From positions 1 to 8,263 of the forward strand of contig JAFVTB010000179.1 of assembly GCA_017503445.1 (NCBI GenBank): DNA of 8,263 nucleotides. Reading direction: 5' to 3'. The DNA is from Clostridia bacterium (lineage in GTDB: Bacteria > Bacillota > Clostridia > Christensenellales > UBA1242). Positions 1 to 7,550 of the stretch are shown here, piece by piece. The notes below the pieces were generated by a model that saw only the letters and a program-made list of their open reading frames with translations, made no database searches and was not told where the DNA came from. The position numbers and the translations under genes were made by a program. Each line of letters opens with the position of its first letter. Position 1 is the stretch's first letter.

Positions 1-2
1 AT

Positions 3-911
3 GGGCGTCTTGCGCCCGTTGTGAAAGCATATCAAACCACAGGCATGCGCGCGCGCATTGGTATTGGCTTTCCAAATGTTGGGCAAGATGAAGAAATGCC
101 GCTTGAAAAGCAGTTTGACCTTGTGAAAAACGCGGGGCAAAGCGCGGTTTGCTATGCACATTCAATTTATGGCACAAGTGAAGAAAATTTTGAAAAGCTT
201 ATCACTTTTGCCCGCAAAAATAATTTGCCTGTTTCCACGCACCTGAGTGAAACACTGGGTGAAGTTGGCGATTGCAGTGTGAAAAATAACGACCTTACCC
301 CGCCAGAACTTTTGGAGGACTTCGGTTTTCTGGATCGCGCCGCAACGCTTTATCACTGCGTGCATTGCGATAAGGACGACCTTGACATCTTGGCAAACTA
401 TGGCGCAAGTGTGGTGAGTTGCCCTTCAAGCAACCTAAAACTTGCAAGCGGCATTGCCCCGCTTTATGCAATGACAGGAAAGGGCATAAATGTTGCCCTT
501 GGCACAGACGGCGCGTATTCAAACAACGCACTTGATATGTTCAGGGAAATGTTTTTGGCGGCAACACTTCAAAAGGCAACGCTTTATTCTGCTGATGTAT
601 TGCCCGCAAACCTTGTTTTGGATATGGCAACCAAAAATGGTGCAAAGGCACTTGGGTTTGACAACATGGGCGATATCGTACCTGGCAATGTGGCGGATAT
701 TATTCTTATTGATATCACCGCGCCACATCATCAACCCGTGAATAATATCATTTCAAACCTTGTTTATGCGGCAAAATCAACTGATGTGTATTTAACAATG
801 ATAAAGGGTAAAATATTATATAGAAACGGGCAATATTTTTTGGGCGAAGATGCGAAAAAAATTATTGCCGAAAATCAAAAAACCAAAGAAAGGTTGAAAG
901 GAGTGAAATAA
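3..911 (+). CDS. Amidohydrolase of the S-adenosylhomocysteine/5'-methylthioadenosine deaminase (MtaD-like) family, 5' end missing
   Basis: Metal-dependent deaminase of the cytosolic amidohydrolase superfamily; relatives convert S-adenosylhomocysteine, methylthioadenosine or related adenosine derivatives to the inosyl form in nucleoside salvage. The frame is open to the left edge and residues before the GTG at 21 (…RLAPVVKAY) still look like the family, so 21 is not the true start; about 100-130 N-terminal residues, including the expected HxH metal site, lie outside. Visible landmarks, numbered from the codon at 21: HLSE (metal His74, catalytic Glu77; bases 240-251), the HCVH histidine (His112; 354-356), a PSSNLKL segment typical of the family, and GTDGAYSNN with metal Asp163 (507-509). 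A C-terminal GNVADIILIDI strand belongs to the composite beta domain. The gene ends in TAA overlapping the clpC ATG. The exact substrate cannot be read from sequence; chlorohydrolase or guanine deaminase relatives are less likely alternatives. Confidence 0.88.
   Translation, partial: GRLAPVVKAYQTTGMRARIGIGFPNVGQDEEMPLEKQFDLVKNAGQSAVCYAHSIYGTSEENFEKLITFARKNNLPVSTHLSETLGEVGDCSVKNNDLTPPELLEDFGFLDRAATLYHCVHCDKDDLDILANYGASVVSCPSSNLKLASGIAPLYAMTGKGINVALGTDGAYSNNALDMFREMFLAATLQKATLYSADVLPANLVLDMATKNGAKALGFDNMGDIVPGNVADIILIDITAPHHQPVNNIISNLVYAAKSTDVYLTMIKGKILYRNGQYFLGEDAKKIIAENQKTKERLKGVK
792..819 (+). promoter_or_regulatory. Candidate internal promoter for clpC
   Basis: TTAACA (792-797) and TATTAT (814-819) each match five of six sigma-A consensus bases and are 16 bases apart. 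They lie inside the 3' end of the deaminase gene, about 90 bases before clpC. The local sequence is AT-rich and coding, so a chance match is quite possible. If real, it would let clpC be expressed without the upstream gene, with a leader of about 85 bases. Confidence 0.3.
897..903 (+). promoter_or_regulatory. Ribosome binding site of clpC
   Basis: AAAGGAG lies seven bases before the ATG at 911 and inside the last codons of the deaminase. With the one-base TAATG overlap it supports the chosen clpC start and suggests translational coupling. Confidence 0.85.
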
Positions 912-3334
912 TGAGTGGATTAAATTCTTTTTCAGATAATGTTGAAATGGCGCTTAGTGAAGCCAGCCGAATTGCGCAAAAATTTCACAGTCGCCAAGTT
1001 GGCACAGAGCACCTTGTGTTTGGGCTTGCCACAATCACCGACAGTGCCAGTGCCAAAATTTTGGCGGAAAATGGCATCACGCCAAAAAGTTTGCAAATTT
1101 TGTTTGATGAAAGCGGGGATTTTTTTCGCCCTCAACCCACGATGGAACTTACCCCGCAAGTGAAGGAAGCCCTTCAAACTGCCCAGCGCGTTGCAATGGA
1201 ACTGAACCATTCCTTTATTGGCACAGAACACCTGTTGTATGCGATTTTAAGTATTCCCACATGTTTTGCGGTGAAGGCGATGGTGAATTATTTCAATGTC
1301 AATATCAACCAGATGAAAACCCAGCTTTTGATGTTTTTGAAAGGTGAAAAGGCGGAAGATGCCCAAACCACCAACCAGCGCAAAAGCACGCTTCCCGAAA
1401 ACCTTTTGAAAATGGGAACTGATGTGAATTTGAAGGTGCAAGAGGGCAAGATTGATCCCGTGATTGGCCGCGAGGAAGAAATTGAACGCCTTATCCAAAT
1501 TCTTTGCCGCAAAACCAAAAACAATCCCGTTTTGATTGGTGAGGCAGGCGTTGGCAAAACCGCGGTGGTGGAGGGGCTTGCCCAAGCGATTGTTTCTGGC
1601 AATGTGCCGGAAATTTTGGCAGATAAGGTGATTTATATGCTTGAAATTGGCGGACTGTTGGCGGGGACAAAATATCGCGGCAGTATGGAAGAAAAACTTA
1701 AAACCGCAATTGAAACAATTATAAAACAAAAAAACATCATTGTGTTTATTGATGAGCTTCACACCCTTGCACAAGGCGGCAATGATAAGGGTGAAACCAG
1801 CCCAGCGGATATGCTTAAGCCATATCTTGCAAGGGGGGAACTGCAAACCATTGGTGCAACCACAACCGATGAATATCGCAAATTTATTGAAAAAGATAAA
1901 GCGCTTGAGCGCCGCTTCCAGCCAATCATGATTAACCCGCCATCTGTGGAAGACACCATTAAAATTTTGAAGGGTTTGAAGGACAGTTACGAGGCCTTTC
2001 ATAACATCACCATCACTGATGAAGCCATTGATGCGGCGGCAAAACTTTCAGACCGTTATATTATGGACCGCAATCTGCCCGACAAAGCCATTGACCTTAT
2101 TGATGAAGCCGCCAGCAAAGCAAAAGTGAACTTCACACTTAAACCCACAGAGATCAGGGAAAAAGAAGAAAAAATCAAGCAGCTTTCTGCCAATCGTGAT
2201 GAGGCCAGCACCCAAAGAAATTATGAAAAAGCGGCAAAATTGCAGTCTGAAATCATCAATCTTGAAAACCAACTTGAAAAATTGAATGAAAAAATGACCG
2301 CGCGTACAAAAAAATCCACAAGCCAAATCGGCGCCAACGAAATTGCCGAAGTTGTGGCAAAGTGGACAGGTATTCCAGTGACAAAAATCACCGAAACCGA
2401 AAAAGAAAAGCTTTTGCATCTTGAAGAAATCTTGCATAAGCGCGTTGTTGGGCAAGATGAGCCGGTTTCGGCGGTTTCAAAGGCCATTCGCCGCGCGCGC
2501 GTTGGGCTTCAAGATTCCCGCCGCCCAATTGGCACATTCCTTTTTATGGGGCAAACGGGCGTGGGCAAAACTGAACTTTCAAAAGCGCTTGCCGAAGCGA
2601 TGTTTGACAATGAAAATAATATAATTCGCGTGGATATGAGTGAATATATGGAAGCGCACTCTGTGTCAAAACTTATTGGCGCGCCACCGGGATATATCGG
2701 GTTTGATGAAGGTGGGCAACTGACCGAGCAAGTGCGCCGCAAGCCATATTCTGTTGTTTTGTTTGATGAGATTGAAAAAGCCCACCCTGATGTTTTAAAC
2801 GCGCTTTTGCAAATTCTTGATGATGGGCGCTTAACGGATAATCAAAACCGCACAACAAGTTTCAGAAACACAATCATTGTCATGACATCAAATGTTGGTG
2901 CAAGTGCCATAAAAGCCAAAAGTTTGGGCTTTGGTACGCAAGATGCAGAAAAAACAATTGAAGAAAACAAGGCGGTTTATATGGACGCCCTTAAACGTGC
3001 GTTTAAGCCGGAGTTTATCAACCGTATCGATGTTGTTTGTGTGTTCCAGCCGCTGACGGGTGAGAACCTGAAAGACATTGCAAAAATCCTTATCCAAAAC
3101 CTTTCAAAGCGGCTTGAAGAGAAAAATCTTGCGCTTGAAATCACTGATAAAGCCCTTGATTTCATCATCAAAGATGCGTGCGGCGAAAGCGAATATGGTG
3201 CAAGACCGCTGAAAAGATATATTCAACAAAATTTGGAAGACCAGCTTGCAGAAAAACTGCTTGATGGCACGCTTAAAGATGGGCAAAAAATCATTATTGA
3301 TAAAAGAGGCCAAAAACTTATTTTCAAAAACTGA
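911..3334 (+). CDS. clpC: ATP-dependent Clp protease ATP-binding subunit ClpC
   Basis: Cytosolic hexameric AAA+ unfoldase (807 aa, close to the 810 aa of Bacillus subtilis ClpC) that threads substrates into ClpP. Domains in order: two Clp-N repeats (about 5-145) with GTEHL at 31-35 and 104-108; AAA-1 with Walker A GEAGVGKT (210-217), pore loop KYRG (254-257), Walker B IDE (280-282) and arginines ERRF (333-336); M domain with a UVR motif (about 410-465); AAA-2 with Walker A GQTGVGKT (547-554), pore loop GYIG (594-597), Walker B FDE (618-620), FINRID and sensor-2 GAR (763-765). SLGF (671-674) is the expected ClpP-docking loop, so it should be a true ClpP partner, unlike ClpB. No catalytic residue appears missing. 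The start is fixed by AAAGGAG and the overlap with the upstream stop. It is followed at once by a terminator. No ctsR, mcsA or mcsB is visible next to it, which differs from the Bacillus arrangement. Confidence 0.97.
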   Translation: MSGLNSFSDNVEMALSEASRIAQKFHSRQVGTEHLVFGLATITDSASAKILAENGITPKSLQILFDESGDFFRPQPTMELTPQVKEALQTAQRVAMELNHSFIGTEHLLYAILSIPTCFAVKAMVNYFNVNINQMKTQLLMFLKGEKAEDAQTTNQRKSTLPENLLKMGTDVNLKVQEGKIDPVIGREEEIERLIQILCRKTKNNPVLIGEAGVGKTAVVEGLAQAIVSGNVPEILADKVIYMLEIGGLLAGTKYRGSMEEKLKTAIETIIKQKNIIVFIDELHTLAQGGNDKGETSPADMLKPYLARGELQTIGATTTDEYRKFIEKDKALERRFQPIMINPPSVEDTIKILKGLKDSYEAFHNITITDEAIDAAAKLSDRYIMDRNLPDKAIDLIDEAASKAKVNFTLKPTEIREKEEKIKQLSANRDEASTQRNYEKAAKLQSEIINLENQLEKLNEKMTARTKKSTSQIGANEIAEVVAKWTGIPVTKITETEKEKLLHLEEILHKRVVGQDEPVSAVSKAIRRARVGLQDSRRPIGTFLFMGQTGVGKTELSKALAEAMFDNENNIIRVDMSEYMEAHSVSKLIGAPPGYIGFDEGGQLTEQVRRKPYSVVLFDEIEKAHPDVLNALLQILDDGRLTDNQNRTTSFRNTIIVMTSNVGASAIKAKSLGFGTQDAEKTIEENKAVYMDALKRAFKPEFINRIDVVCVFQPLTGENLKDIAKILIQNLSKRLEEKNLALEITDKALDFIIKDACGESEYGARPLKRYIQQNLEDQLAEKLLDGTLKDGQKIIIDKRGQKLIFKN

Positions 3335-3339
3335 TAAAT

Positions 3340-3366
3340 ACAAAGCAAAACTTGCTTTGTTTTTTT
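3340..3366 (+). terminator. Intrinsic terminator after clpC
   Basis: A perfect 9-bp inverted repeat (ACAAAGCAA at 3340-3348, TTGCTTTGT at 3352-3360) with a three-base loop is followed by six more T (3361-3366). It begins five bases after the clpC stop and separates the deaminase-clpC unit from plsX. The stem is AT-rich, so read-through may be partial. Confidence 0.88.
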
Positions 3367-3386
3367 AATGAAAACCTTGATTTTGT

Positions 3387-3416
3387 TTGGAGTTATGCGT
3401 TTTGGTGTGATATAAT
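3387..3416 (+). promoter_or_regulatory. Extended -10 promoter of the plsX-smc-ftsY operon
   Basis: A perfect TATAAT (3411-3416) is preceded by TG one base upstream (3408-3409), forming an extended -10. The best -35 candidate is the weak TTGGAG at 3387-3392 with an 18-base spacer; an extended -10 can compensate for this. It is placed between the clpC terminator and the plsX ribosome binding site. The predicted transcript start near 3422-3424 leaves a leader of only about 13 bases. I saw no FapR-like operator palindrome in the 101-base gap. Confidence 0.65.
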
Positions 3417-3422
3417 AGCGCG

Positions 3423-3428
3423 AAGGAG
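3423..3428 (+). promoter_or_regulatory. Ribosome binding site that fixes the plsX start
   Basis: AAGGAG lies seven bases before the ATG at 3436. It decides this start over an in-frame TTG at 3352, which falls inside the terminator hairpin and would add 28 residues unlike any PlsX. Confidence 0.9.
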
Positions 3429-3435
3429 TTTACTT

Positions 3436-4452
3436 ATGAAAATTGTTGTTGATGGCTTTGGTGGCGATAACGCACCTGGCGAAATTGTGAAGGCATGTGT
3501 GATGGCGGTGCGAGAATTTCCTGACCTTGAAATCATCATCACCGGCAAAACGGATGAAATTCAAAAATGCTTAACAGAAAATGATTATTTGGGCAGCAAA
3601 ATCAAAATTGTGGAAGCGCCCGATGTGATTTCTTGTGAAGATGAAAATCCGGCAATGCAAATAAGGCAAAAACCAAATTCTTCTTTGGTGGTTGCGGTGA
3701 ATATATTGAAAGAAGATGACGATGTCAAGGCGCTTGTGTCTGCGGGAAGCACAGGGGCGGTGCTTTCTGCGGGCTTTTTAAAGGTTGGGCGCATTCGCGG
3801 GGTGTCAAGGCCTGCGCTTGCACCAACGCTTCCAAGCAAAGATGTTTCAAAGGGTGTTGTGCTGTTGGATTGCGGCGCAAATGCAGATTGCAAACCAATC
3901 AACCTTTGCCATTTCGCGCTTATGGGCTCAATTTATTACAGCAAGATGTTTGGCGTGGAAAATCCAAAGGTTGCACTTTTGTCAAACGGAACAGAAGATG
4001 CCAAGGGTAAGGAACTTACCAAAGAGGCCTTCCAAATGCTGAAAAAACTTCCAATCAATTTTGTTGGCAATATGGAAGCGCGTGAACTTATCAGCGGAAA
4101 ATATGATGTTGTGGTGGCAGATGGCTTTGCGGGCAATGTTGCCCTTAAAGCCACAGAAGGCGCGGCGCTTTTTGTGCTTGACACGCTGAAAGAAAACATT
4201 ATGTCATCATTCAAGGCAAAACTTGGCGCAATGCTTATGAAAAACACCTTTAAAAGTTTGAAAACGCGCCTTGATTATAAACAATATGGCGGCTCACTTT
4301 TCTTGGGTTGCAAGAAAAATATATTAAAGGCGCATGGCGACAGCAAAGCCCCAGCGTTTTTGGCGTGCATAAGGCAGGCAATCAATGTTGCAAAACATGA
4401 TATCAATGCCGAAATTGAAAAAACGCTTGCCACGCTTGAAATTGAAGAATAA
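3436..4452 (+). CDS. plsX: Phosphate acyltransferase PlsX
   Basis: PlsX converts acyl-ACP and phosphate to acyl-phosphate, the donor used by PlsY in the first acylation of glycerol-3-phosphate. It is a peripheral, membrane-associated enzyme of phospholipid synthesis. The product is 338 residues, normal for the family. Landmarks: N-terminal DGFGGDNAPGE (6-16), VSAGSTGA (101-108), LDCGANADCKP (144-154), VADGFAGNVALKATEG (227-242), YGGSLFLG (284-291) and the AHGDS segment (299-303). These match the usual DAMGGDNAP, VSAGNTGA, LDxGANxDCKP, DGFxGNxxLK and YGGxxLLG motifs with conservative changes; the DGFGGD and GSTGA variants are slightly unusual. The start follows AAGGAG. smc begins 11 bases downstream, so the two are probably cotranscribed. 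The fabD, fabG and acpP genes that often follow plsX are not present here. Confidence 0.95.
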   Translation: MKIVVDGFGGDNAPGEIVKACVMAVREFPDLEIIITGKTDEIQKCLTENDYLGSKIKIVEAPDVISCEDENPAMQIRQKPNSSLVVAVNILKEDDDVKALVSAGSTGAVLSAGFLKVGRIRGVSRPALAPTLPSKDVSKGVVLLDCGANADCKPINLCHFALMGSIYYSKMFGVENPKVALLSNGTEDAKGKELTKEAFQMLKKLPINFVGNMEARELISGKYDVVVADGFAGNVALKATEGAALFVLDTLKENIMSSFKAKLGAMLMKNTFKSLKTRLDYKQYGGSLFLGCKKNILKAHGDSKAPAFLACIRQAINVAKHDINAEIEKTLATLEIEE

Positions 4453-4457
4453 AAGGA
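4452..4457 (+). promoter_or_regulatory. Ribosome binding site of smc
   Basis: AAAGGA starts on the last base of the plsX stop codon and lies six bases before the smc ATG at 4464, consistent with cotranscription and supporting that start. Confidence 0.75.
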
Positions 4458-4463
4458 TAAAAT

Positions 4464-7400
4464 ATGTATTTTAAGGGAATGGAACTTGCAGGCTTTAAAA
4501 GCTTTGCGGATAAGGTGGAAATCAAGTTTGATGATGGCATAACCGCCATTGTTGGTCCAAACGGCTGCGGCAAAAGCAACGTTGGCGATGCAATCAGGTG
4601 GGTTTTGGGTGAACAAAGTTCAAAAAGTTTGCGCGGAAATTCAATGCAAGATGTCATCTTCAGCGGCACAGAAAAAAGAAAAAGCTTGTCTTATTGCGAA
4701 GTAAGCTTGTTTTTCAACAACACCGATCGCCTTTTCAACTTTGAATATGATGATATTATCGTAACCCGTAAACTTTATCGCAGCGGCGAAAGTGAATATC
4801 TTATCAATCGCAACCCTTGCCGTTTGAAAGATATCACAAACTTGTTTTTCGACAGTGGAATTGGCCGCGATGGCTATTCAATTATCAGCCAGGGTAAGGT
4901 TGAAGAAATCATATCTTCAAAACCAGAGCAGCGCCGCTTGATTTTTGAAGAAGCCGCAGGGATTGCAAAGTTTAAATCACAAAAGGTGGAAAGCGAAAGA
5001 AAACTTGAACGCACAGAAGAAAACCTGACGCGTCTTCGTGATATCGTGGGTGAACTTGATCGCCAACTTGGCCCCTTGAAAAAGCAAGCAGAAGTGGCAA
5101 AGGTGTATCTTGAACTGCGTGACCAGCTTAAAAGTTTGGAAGTGAATGCGTTTATCTATCAAACCGAAAATGTTGATGCGCAAAAAGCAGTTTTGCAAGA
5201 GCGCATGAATGGGATTTTGGAAGAAATTTCCCTGAAAGAAGCGCAAATGGTTGCTCTCAGCCAAAAATCTGCAGATTGTCATGAACAGGTTGAAAAAATT
5301 GATGAGGCGATGAAAGCCCTTAACAATGAAATTTTGCGCCTGACCGTTGGTATGGAAAAACAAGCGGGTGAAACTAAACTTTTGCAAGAGCGCATTAACA
5401 ACCTTATGGCGCAGAACAAGCAAATTGAAGATGAATGTCTTAACGCCAAAAATGCCATTTTGAAAAACAAGGCAGAACTTGATTTCAAAATCCAGCGAAA
5501 GGCAGAACTTGAGGCGCGCGCCAAGGCCGCCACAGAAGCCAGCGGTGATGCCGCAGGAATTTTGGAAACTTTTAATAACCTTAAAGCCCAGGAAAGCACG
5601 CTTTCTGCGCAAATCAAAACCTTGCAACAGGAAACCACTGAACTTTACAGTGCGGTTATGGTGGAAGAAAACCGCCGCAAACTTTTGATGGAATATCAGC
5701 AGGAATTTGAGGGCTTTGCCTATGCAGTGAAGCGCATTTTGAAAGATGCCGAAACAAACGCACATCTTAAAAGCAAATTTGTGGGCGTTTTGGCAAACCT
5801 TGTGCAGGTGCAGGATAAGTTCGAAACCGCCATTGAAGTTGCACTTGGAGCAGGATTGCAAAACATCGTGACGCAAAACGAAGAGAATGCCAAAGAACTT
5901 ATCACATATCTTAAAAATCATCGCTATGGCCGCGCAACCTTTATGCCAATCACAACCATGAAGCCGCGTTCAATCCCCGCGCAAGATGAAAAATATCTTG
6001 GTGGTGTAGGCATATATGGCGTGGCAAGTGGGCTTTTGAAGTTTGCGCCAGAAATTTCAAACGTTGTGCAAAACCTTTTGGGCAATGTTGTGATTGTTGA
6101 AAACCTTGACATTGCAACAAACCTTGCCCGCCAATGTGGGTTCAGATTTAAAATCGTCACCTTGGAAGGCGATGTGATCAATCCAAGCGGCGCAATGACG
6201 GGCGGCAGCAAAAAATCAAACGCAACAAATCTTATAATCCGCGATCGCGAGGTTGAAGCGCTTGCTCAGTCAATCAAGGCAAACAAACTTGCATTCAATG
6301 AAAAGAAAATCCTTTTGAAGGATTGTGAAGCCAAGTTTGCCGAGGTGCAGAAAAACCTTTCGGCCATTGACCAAGAAAAAAACAGCACCGCCCTTAAAGA
6401 AGCGGTGCAGATTGCCGAAATCCGCACGGAAATTGCGGGCATTGAAAATGATTTTGCGCGCATAAATGGCGCACTTGCAGAAATGCAAAGGGATATCGCG
6501 GCAAAACTTGCGCTGCATAAGCAAAACCAAGAAATCATTGCCACGCAAAAGGCACAAGTGAATCAAATTTTGGCATCAAGCGAAAACAAAGATTTGCAAG
6601 TTGCCCTTGAAAAAATCCGCGCCCAGCAAGATGCCAATGACCTTAACAAACTTAAACTCAACGAGGCAATTCGCCAAATTGAGGCGGAAAAAGAAGCCGC
6701 AATGGGCGCAATCAATGTGGCAAGCGATAAAAAATATAAGGTGCAAGCAGACCTTGAAAAAATCACTGCAGACCTTGATAATATGGCGCAGCGCATTTTG
6801 GACGAGTATAACCTCACCTACGACACTTGCCTTGAATTTAAGAAAGAAGATTTTGAATTTGAAGGGTGTATGACGCAAGTTTACCGCTTGAAAAAGGAAA
6901 TCAGCAAACTTGGACATGTCAATGTCAACGCGATTGAAGATTCAAAAGCAGTTTATTCGCGCTGGGAAGAACTTTCAGGACAATTGAATGATCTTGAACA
7001 ATCCAAAGCCGACACCTTGCAGGCAATCAATGATTTGGCCGCGGAAATGAGCAAGCGCTTTGAAGACAAGTTCACCCACATTCAAAAGAACTTTGAAATC
7101 ACTTTCCGCGAACTTTTTGGCGGCGGCAATGCGCATTTAGAGCTTGTGGGCAGTGATAATATCTTGGAAGCCGGCGTTGACATTGTGGCAGAGCCACCTG
7201 GAAAGAAACTTCAAAACATCAACCTTCTCAGCGGTGGTGAAAAGGCGCTGACGGCAATTGCAATCTTGTTTGCAATCTTGAAACTTCGGCCAATGCCATT
7301 TTGCCTTTTGGACGAAATCGAGGCCGCACTTGACGAAGCCAACGTTGAAAGGTTTGCAAGATATCTTCACAGGTTCTCTGACACCACACAATTTATTGTG

Positions 7401-7550
7401 GTTACGCACCGTAAGCCAACAATGGAACTTGCCGACAGCTTGTATGGCGTGACAATGCAGGAAAAAGGCGTTTCAAGAATTGTTTCGGTGAAACTTTCAG
7501 AAGCATATCAAGCGGCAGATACTCAGGAGGCACAAAGTGGGGCTGTTTAA
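4464..7550 (+). CDS. smc: Chromosome segregation/condensin protein SMC, with short arms
   Basis: Core ATPase of the bacterial SMC-ScpAB condensin, which extrudes DNA loops and organises the chromosome. Layout in residues: N-head (1 to about 170) with Walker A GPNGCGKS (31-38), Arg57 in KSLRG and Q-loop ISQGK (141-145); rising coiled coil (about 170-437); hinge (about 438-582) ending in the glycine-rich GAMTGGS; returning coiled coil (about 585-862); C-head with signature LLSGGEK (921-927), Walker B CLLDE (Glu951), D-loop ALDEAN and H-loop VTHRK. All ATPase motifs are intact, so it should be functional. Its 1028 residues are well below the roughly 1180 usual for bacterial SMC (B. subtilis 1186). 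The loss appears shared by both arms, with no frameshift visible. The ATG at 4464 gives the normal N-terminus (M-x-F-K…GFKSFA). scpA and scpB are not in the window. It overlaps ftsY by 14 bases. Confidence 0.97.
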   Translation: MYFKGMELAGFKSFADKVEIKFDDGITAIVGPNGCGKSNVGDAIRWVLGEQSSKSLRGNSMQDVIFSGTEKRKSLSYCEVSLFFNNTDRLFNFEYDDIIVTRKLYRSGESEYLINRNPCRLKDITNLFFDSGIGRDGYSIISQGKVEEIISSKPEQRRLIFEEAAGIAKFKSQKVESERKLERTEENLTRLRDIVGELDRQLGPLKKQAEVAKVYLELRDQLKSLEVNAFIYQTENVDAQKAVLQERMNGILEEISLKEAQMVALSQKSADCHEQVEKIDEAMKALNNEILRLTVGMEKQAGETKLLQERINNLMAQNKQIEDECLNAKNAILKNKAELDFKIQRKAELEARAKAATEASGDAAGILETFNNLKAQESTLSAQIKTLQQETTELYSAVMVEENRRKLLMEYQQEFEGFAYAVKRILKDAETNAHLKSKFVGVLANLVQVQDKFETAIEVALGAGLQNIVTQNEENAKELITYLKNHRYGRATFMPITTMKPRSIPAQDEKYLGGVGIYGVASGLLKFAPEISNVVQNLLGNVVIVENLDIATNLARQCGFRFKIVTLEGDVINPSGAMTGGSKKSNATNLIIRDREVEALAQSIKANKLAFNEKKILLKDCEAKFAEVQKNLSAIDQEKNSTALKEAVQIAEIRTEIAGIENDFARINGALAEMQRDIAAKLALHKQNQEIIATQKAQVNQILASSENKDLQVALEKIRAQQDANDLNKLKLNEAIRQIEAEKEAAMGAINVASDKKYKVQADLEKITADLDNMAQRILDEYNLTYDTCLEFKKEDFEFEGCMTQVYRLKKEISKLGHVNVNAIEDSKAVYSRWEELSGQLNDLEQSKADTLQAINDLAAEMSKRFEDKFTHIQKNFEITFRELFGGGNAHLELVGSDNILEAGVDIVAEPPGKKLQNINLLSGGEKALTAIAILFAILKLRPMPFCLLDEIEAALDEANVERFARYLHRFSDTTQFIVVTHRKPTMELADSLYGVTMQEKGVSRIVSVKLSEAYQAADTQEAQSGAV
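7525..7530 (+). promoter_or_regulatory. Ribosome binding site that fixes the GTG start of ftsY
   Basis: A perfect AGGAGG inside the 3' end of smc lies six bases before the GTG at 7537. It is the strongest Shine-Dalgarno sequence in the window and supports a GTG start 14 bases before the end of smc. Confidence 0.88.

Noticed and set aside
21..23. GTG at 21 as the start of the deaminase
   Set aside because: The frame is open to the window edge with family-like residues upstream, and the N-terminal metal-binding part would be missing.
1..24. ATG at position 1 with a short frame
   Set aside because: It gives seven codons and then TGA, out of frame with the deaminase; it is chance sequence within that gene.
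1247..2002. A 251-codon open frame on the minus strand inside clpC
   Set aside because: It is also in codon register with clpC and ends exactly at a sense TTA codon (1247-1249). It is a shadow of codon bias under a conserved AAA-1 domain.
3352..3435. A 28-residue N-terminal extension of PlsX from the TTG at 3352
   Set aside because: It would start inside the terminator hairpin and cross the promoter. The ATG at 3436 has AAGGAG and gives the normal PlsX N-terminus.
3335..3435. A possible riboswitch, T-box or FapR site in the only sizeable intergenic gap
   Set aside because: The 101 bases are filled by the terminator, the promoter and the ribosome binding site. I saw no other inverted repeat or leader long enough for a riboswitch.
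5470..5512. A 13-base direct repeat (AGGCAGAACTTGA at 5470-5482 and 5500-5512) in smc
   Set aside because: The 30-base period is ten codons of the coiled coil (KAEL… repeated). It is best explained by heptad-type protein composition, not a mobile or regulatory repeat.
4977..5921. A 314-codon open frame on the minus strand inside smc
   Set aside because: It is in codon register with smc, so it is open only because smc here avoids the codons TTA, CTA and TCA. Its translation is rich in Phe, Lys, His and Cys without any domain, and it has no ribosome binding site or context.
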